DNA from: Blattabacterium cuenoti
GTDB taxonomy: Bacteria; Bacteroidota; Bacteroidia; Flavobacteriales; Blattabacteriaceae
Reading direction: 5' to 3'
Length of the DNA: 64,000 bases
Assembly: GCF_014251715.1 (NCBI RefSeq)
Contig: NZ_CP059198.1
Coordinates: 248,001-312,000, forward strand
The first letter of the stretch is position 1, and each line of letters starts with the position of its first letter. Under the pieces are notes generated by a model. It saw nothing but the letters and a program-made list of their open reading frames with translations, was not told the origin of the DNA and did not search any database. The position numbers and the translations under genes are program-made. Shown here in pieces: positions 61,502 through 64,000 of the stretch.

Positions 61502-62337
61502 TAGGATATAATTCTACCATTTTTATATTCTCCCATAATAGATAATTTATGAAGACAGGGAATTTTTTGTATGCGTTTTTTCATTTTTTCATAATCTTTT
61601 ATCTTGTTGAAGATAATATCCACATAAAAGGAATACTCCCAAGGTATTTGTATTATAGGAATAGATTGTATTTTAGTCATATTTATACCAAGACTAGATA
61701 TCATACTCAATATTTTAGATAAACTACCAGTAGTATGAAATATTTTGAATCTTAGTGAAGCTTTATTGAAATAATCATTTTCTTCTTTATAAGAATTTTT
61801 AATAATAAAAAATCTAGTAAAATTACTTGTAATAGTTTGTATATTTTTGGAAATTATTTCTAATCCATATTCTTTAGCAGCATTTTCAGATGCTATCGCG
61901 GCTACCCCTTTTTTTTTGCATATGGAAATATATTTAGCTGCAGCAGCTGTATCTGAATATTCGGATATTTTTATGTAAGGATGTGCATCTATGAATAATT
62001 CACATTGTAATATAGCCATAGGATGAGAATAAATCTCCTTTATATCTTCTATATATTGTCCTGGGGTAGACATTAAATGATGTTGTATAGGCATATATAC
62101 TTCTCCCACTATTTTCAAATTATATTCAGATAAAAGACTGTAATTAGTTAATATTGTACCTGCTATCGTATTTTCTATAGCCATTACCCCAATATCTACA
62201 TTAGATTTTGCTACAGAAATAGCCAACTCTCTAAAAGAAGAACATTCCATCAACTTATAATTACATCCTTCAAAATATCTAGAAACGGCTGCATGATGAA
62301 AACACCCCTTCACACCTTGTATCGCTATTTTTTTCAT
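61501..62337 (-). CDS. pheA: prephenate dehydratase
   Basis: The catalytic domain (about residues 1-180) has IAIQGVKGCFHHAAV, MAIENTIAGTI, HPMAILQCE and the TRF signature in TSNFTRFFII. A C-terminal ACT domain follows (RFKIFHTTGSLSKILSMISSLGINMTKIQSIPI...). The regulatory ESRP motif reads QSIP and GALV reads GSLS, so phenylalanine feedback may differ. 278 residues, no mutase domain. It is first in the aromatic block; its final base is the first of the next start. Confidence 0.94.
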   Translation of the reverse strand: MKKIAIQGVKGCFHHAAVSRYFEGCNYKLMECSSFRELAISVAKSNVDIGVMAIENTIAGTILTNYSLLSEYNLKIVGEVYMPIQHHLMSTPGQYIEDIKEIYSHPMAILQCELFIDAHPYIKISEYSDTAAAAKYISICKKKGVAAIASENAAKEYGLEIISKNIQTITSNFTRFFIIKNSYKEENDYFNKASLRFKIFHTTGSLSKILSMISSLGINMTKIQSIPIIQIPWEYSFYVDIIFNKIKDYEKMKKRIQKIPCLHKLSIMGEYKNGRIIS

Positions 62338-62408
62338 AAAAAAAAAGAAAAATTAAATCCCTTTAAAAACTATAAGTTTTCATTATAAATAAAGTAAATA
62401 ATATTAAA

Positions 62409-62416
62409 CAAATATA
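62409..62416 (-). promoter_or_regulatory. candidate -7 box (TATATTTG) for the aromatic block
   Basis: On the minus strand TATATTTG fits TAnnTTTG and lies 71 bases before the pheA ATG. The predicted leader contains a small hairpin (AAAACT-ATA-AGTTTT, 62366-62380). Confidence 0.5.
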
Positions 62417-62420
62417 AAAA

Positions 62421-62477
62421 TTTATTCTATTTTATGCAATTTATTCTATTTTATATAATTTATTTTATTTTCTTTTA
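62421..62477. repeat. three tandem 19-bp units between pheA and mntH
   Basis: The unit TTTATTCTATTTTATGCAA (62421-62439) is followed by TTTATTCTATTTTATATAA (62440-62458) and a more diverged third copy (62459-62477). They fill the middle of the 197-base gap between the divergent genes and adjoin the predicted pheA promoter. Beyond these repeats and the promoter box I see only A/T-rich spacer in the gap. Confidence 0.75.
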
Positions 62478-62534
62478 TGAAAAAAATTCTATTTTTTATA
62501 AATTTTTTTTAATTATCATGAAATAGATTTTACT

Positions 62535-63923
62535 ATGAATCTACAACAAAAAGATGAAAACGGTTACCTTTATATTTTTTACTATTTTATGCAAAAAAAA
62601 AAATATTCTATAGGATGGAGGAATGAAAACAAGCATCCTTCTCTTTCTGAAGTTTTTTCTTCCGTTTCTGTTCCTAAACAAAAAGGAATATGGAGAAAAC
62701 TTTTTGCTTTTACTGGTCCAGGACTATTAATTGCTGTAGGTTATATGGATCCAGGAAATTGGGCAACAGATATTGCTGGAGGAGCAAAATTTGGTTATAT
62801 GCTTTTATCCGTTATTTTTATATCCAATTTTTTTGCTATTATTTTGCAACATTTATCTCTAAAATTAGGAATTGTTTGTGAAAGAGATTTAGCACAAGCA
62901 TGTAGGGATCATTATCCACCCTTTATTAGTTTTATTTTGTGGATTTTATGTGAAATAGCTATTTCTGCTTGTGACTTAGCTGAAATTATTGGTTCTGTGT
63001 TAGCCTTAAAACTGCTTTTTGGCATTCCTATTACATGGGGTGTATTAATTACAGTTATTGATGTTTTTATCATTTTATTTTTTCAAAAAAAAGGGTTTAG
63101 ATATATTGAAAGTGTGGTAGCAGCCTTAATATTTACAATTTTAGTTTGTTTTAGTTTTGAAATTATTAATTCAAAACCTGAAATTTTTCCCATATTAAAA
63201 GGAATTATTCCTAACCCTGAAATCATTAAAAATTCGCATTCTTTTTATATATCTATCGGAATATTAGGAGCTACTGTAATGCCTCACAATCTTTATCTTC
63301 ATTCAAGCATTATACAAACCAGAGATTATCCACGCACTATAGAAGGAAAAAAAATGGCTATAAAATATGCTACTATAGACAGTACTTTATCTTTATCCTT
63401 AGCTTTTTTTATAAATGCAGCTATATTAATTATATCTGCAGCAACTTTTCATAAAGTTGGACTTACAGAAGTAGCAGATATTATGGATGCACACAAACTT
63501 TTAACTCCTATCCTAGGTTCTAGTCTTGCTGGAATTTTTTTTGCATTAGCTTTACTAGCATCAGGACAGAATTCCACATTAACTGGAACACTAGCTGGAC
63601 AGATAGTCATGGAAGGGTTTCTAAATATAAAATTTAAACCTTGGATAAGAAGATTAATAACGAGACTTATCGCTATTGTTCCAGCTATGATAGCCTCTAT
63701 TATTTATGGAGAAAAAGGAACAGCTGAATTACTAATAATTAGTCAAATAATTTTATCAATACAATTAAGTTTCGCTATTGTTCCATTAGTTTATTTTACA
63801 GGAGATTCTTATAAAATGGGCCCATTTGTAAATGGCCCAATTTTAAATATATCAGCTTGGTTAATCACTATAATAGTAGTATTACTAAATTTATTTTTAT
63901 TATATGATACTTTTATTAGCTAG
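62535..63923 (+). CDS. mntH: Nramp-family divalent metal transporter
   Basis: The 462-residue protein has about eleven membrane helices with the Nramp metal-site motifs YMDPGNWATDIAGGAKFG in helix 1 and MPHNLYLHSSIIQTRDY in helix 6, and the transport signature region ASGQNSTLTGTLAGQIVMEGFL. It should import Mn2+ or Fe2+ with protons. ATG 62535 gives a long tail before the core; ATG 62589 (MQKKKYSIGW) is an equally plausible start and is followed by an A11 run. Confidence 0.93.
   Translation: MNLQQKDENGYLYIFYYFMQKKKYSIGWRNENKHPSLSEVFSSVSVPKQKGIWRKLFAFTGPGLLIAVGYMDPGNWATDIAGGAKFGYMLLSVIFISNFFAIILQHLSLKLGIVCERDLAQACRDHYPPFISFILWILCEIAISACDLAEIIGSVLALKLLFGIPITWGVLITVIDVFIILFFQKKGFRYIESVVAALIFTILVCFSFEIINSKPEIFPILKGIIPNPEIIKNSHSFYISIGILGATVMPHNLYLHSSIIQTRDYPRTIEGKKMAIKYATIDSTLSLSLAFFINAAILIISAATFHKVGLTEVADIMDAHKLLTPILGSSLAGIFFALALLASGQNSTLTGTLAGQIVMEGFLNIKFKPWIRRLITRLIAIVPAMIASIIYGEKGTAELLIISQIILSIQLSFAIVPLVYFTGDSYKMGPFVNGPILNISAWLITIIVVLLNLFLLYDTFIS
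63817..63839. repeat. GC-containing imperfect hairpin in mntH
   Basis: TGGGCCCATTT and AAATGGCCCA pair around GT with one bulged C; the left arm is itself within a 14-bp palindrome (AAATGGGCCCATTT, 63814-63827). It encodes MGPFVNGP near the last helix. Confidence 0.65.
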
Positions 63924-63932
63924 AAGCTAATA
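63914..63932. terminator. possible hairpin at the end of mntH
   Basis: TATTAGCT and AGCTAATA form 8-base arms around AGA and cover the mntH stop codon. No T run follows, so termination is uncertain. Confidence 0.35.
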
Positions 63933-64000
63933 CTTCAAAATTGAACAAAAACTCGCGTTTTCTATGCAAACGTATACTCGCTTGATGTTTTCCTATTGTT
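63916..64000 (-). CDS. possible C-terminal end of a gene entering from the right
   Basis: On the minus strand an open frame enters at the window edge and ends with TAA at 63916-63918, giving GKHQASIRLHRKREFLFN followed by FEVLASS. Its codons are richer in CG than the surroundings and the residues look protein-like, but 27 residues are too few for me to name a family. It would overlap the mntH end by 8 bases, as other convergent pairs here do. Confidence 0.3.
   Translation of the reverse strand, partial: TIGKHQASIRLHRKREFLFNFEVLASS

Noticed and set aside
1..64000. CRISPR arrays, insertion sequences, integrases or toxin-antitoxin pairs
   Set aside because: No regularly spaced repeats, transposase motifs or paired small toxin genes were seen on either strand.

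Overview
This window is AT-rich (roughly three quarters A+T by eye), gene-dense DNA from a member of the Bacteroidota with a strongly reduced genome. Gene content and order point to Blattabacterium, the cockroach endosymbiont, or a very close relative; that name is inferred from memory of the lineage and was not tested by a search. Supporting points are the Bacteroidota-type pairing of tgt with an LptF/LptG permease, the fused DAHP synthase/chorismate mutase, a mevalonate-pathway decarboxylase, a zinc-ribbon-less DnaG, long PiT phosphate transporter, the LuxE-like acyltransferase, TAnnTTTG promoter boxes, absent Shine-Dalgarno sequences, and almost no intergenic DNA. There are no insertion sequences, prophages or CRISPR arrays.

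Layout. 1-9.1 kb: tail of smpB, an OmpA-like outer membrane protein, tatC, ychF, an M42 peptidase, dapF, a DegP-type protease, a frameshifted LptF/LptG permease and tgt. 9.2-23.5 kb: an unbroken division and cell-wall cluster, rsmH-ftsL-ftsI-murE-mraY-murD-ftsW-murG-murC-ftsQ-ftsA-ftsZ, all on the + strand with overlapping or touching genes. 23.5-40 kb: mixed housekeeping genes (hisS, pnuC, a phosphopantetheinyl transferase, mrp, a purine phosphorylase relative, murB, small membrane proteins, rlmB, pheS, cvpA, an acyltransferase, phosphate transporter, ruvA, der, trmD, argH). 40-51.7 kb: gyrB, uppP, truB, rpsP, tRNA-Gln, a dicarboxylate/amino-acid symporter, mvaD, tRNA-His, an aminotransferase, rsmG, an amidohydrolase, lysS, lipB. 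51.7-62.3 kb: a long minus-strand run, ending in the aromatic amino acid block pheA-aminotransferase-tyrA-aroG/CM followed by metK, fabI, rpe, dnaG, peroxiredoxin and mtaB. 62.5-64 kb: an Nramp metal transporter.

How it fits together. dapF, the mur genes, mraY, uppP and the fts genes give nearly a full peptidoglycan and septation pathway, so the cell still builds a wall. argH and the aromatic block are the kind of amino-acid synthesis genes an insect nutritional symbiont keeps.

Most notable. murD and the LptF/LptG permease are each interrupted by a one-base length change in a poly-A run (A9 and A10) while both halves remain well conserved. Several coding genes contain unusually long perfect inverted repeats (arms of 14-16 bp), three of them within 2.9 kb near 31.8-34.7 kb; this is more than I expect by chance. 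The purine nucleoside phosphorylase relative has lost almost every known catalytic residue.
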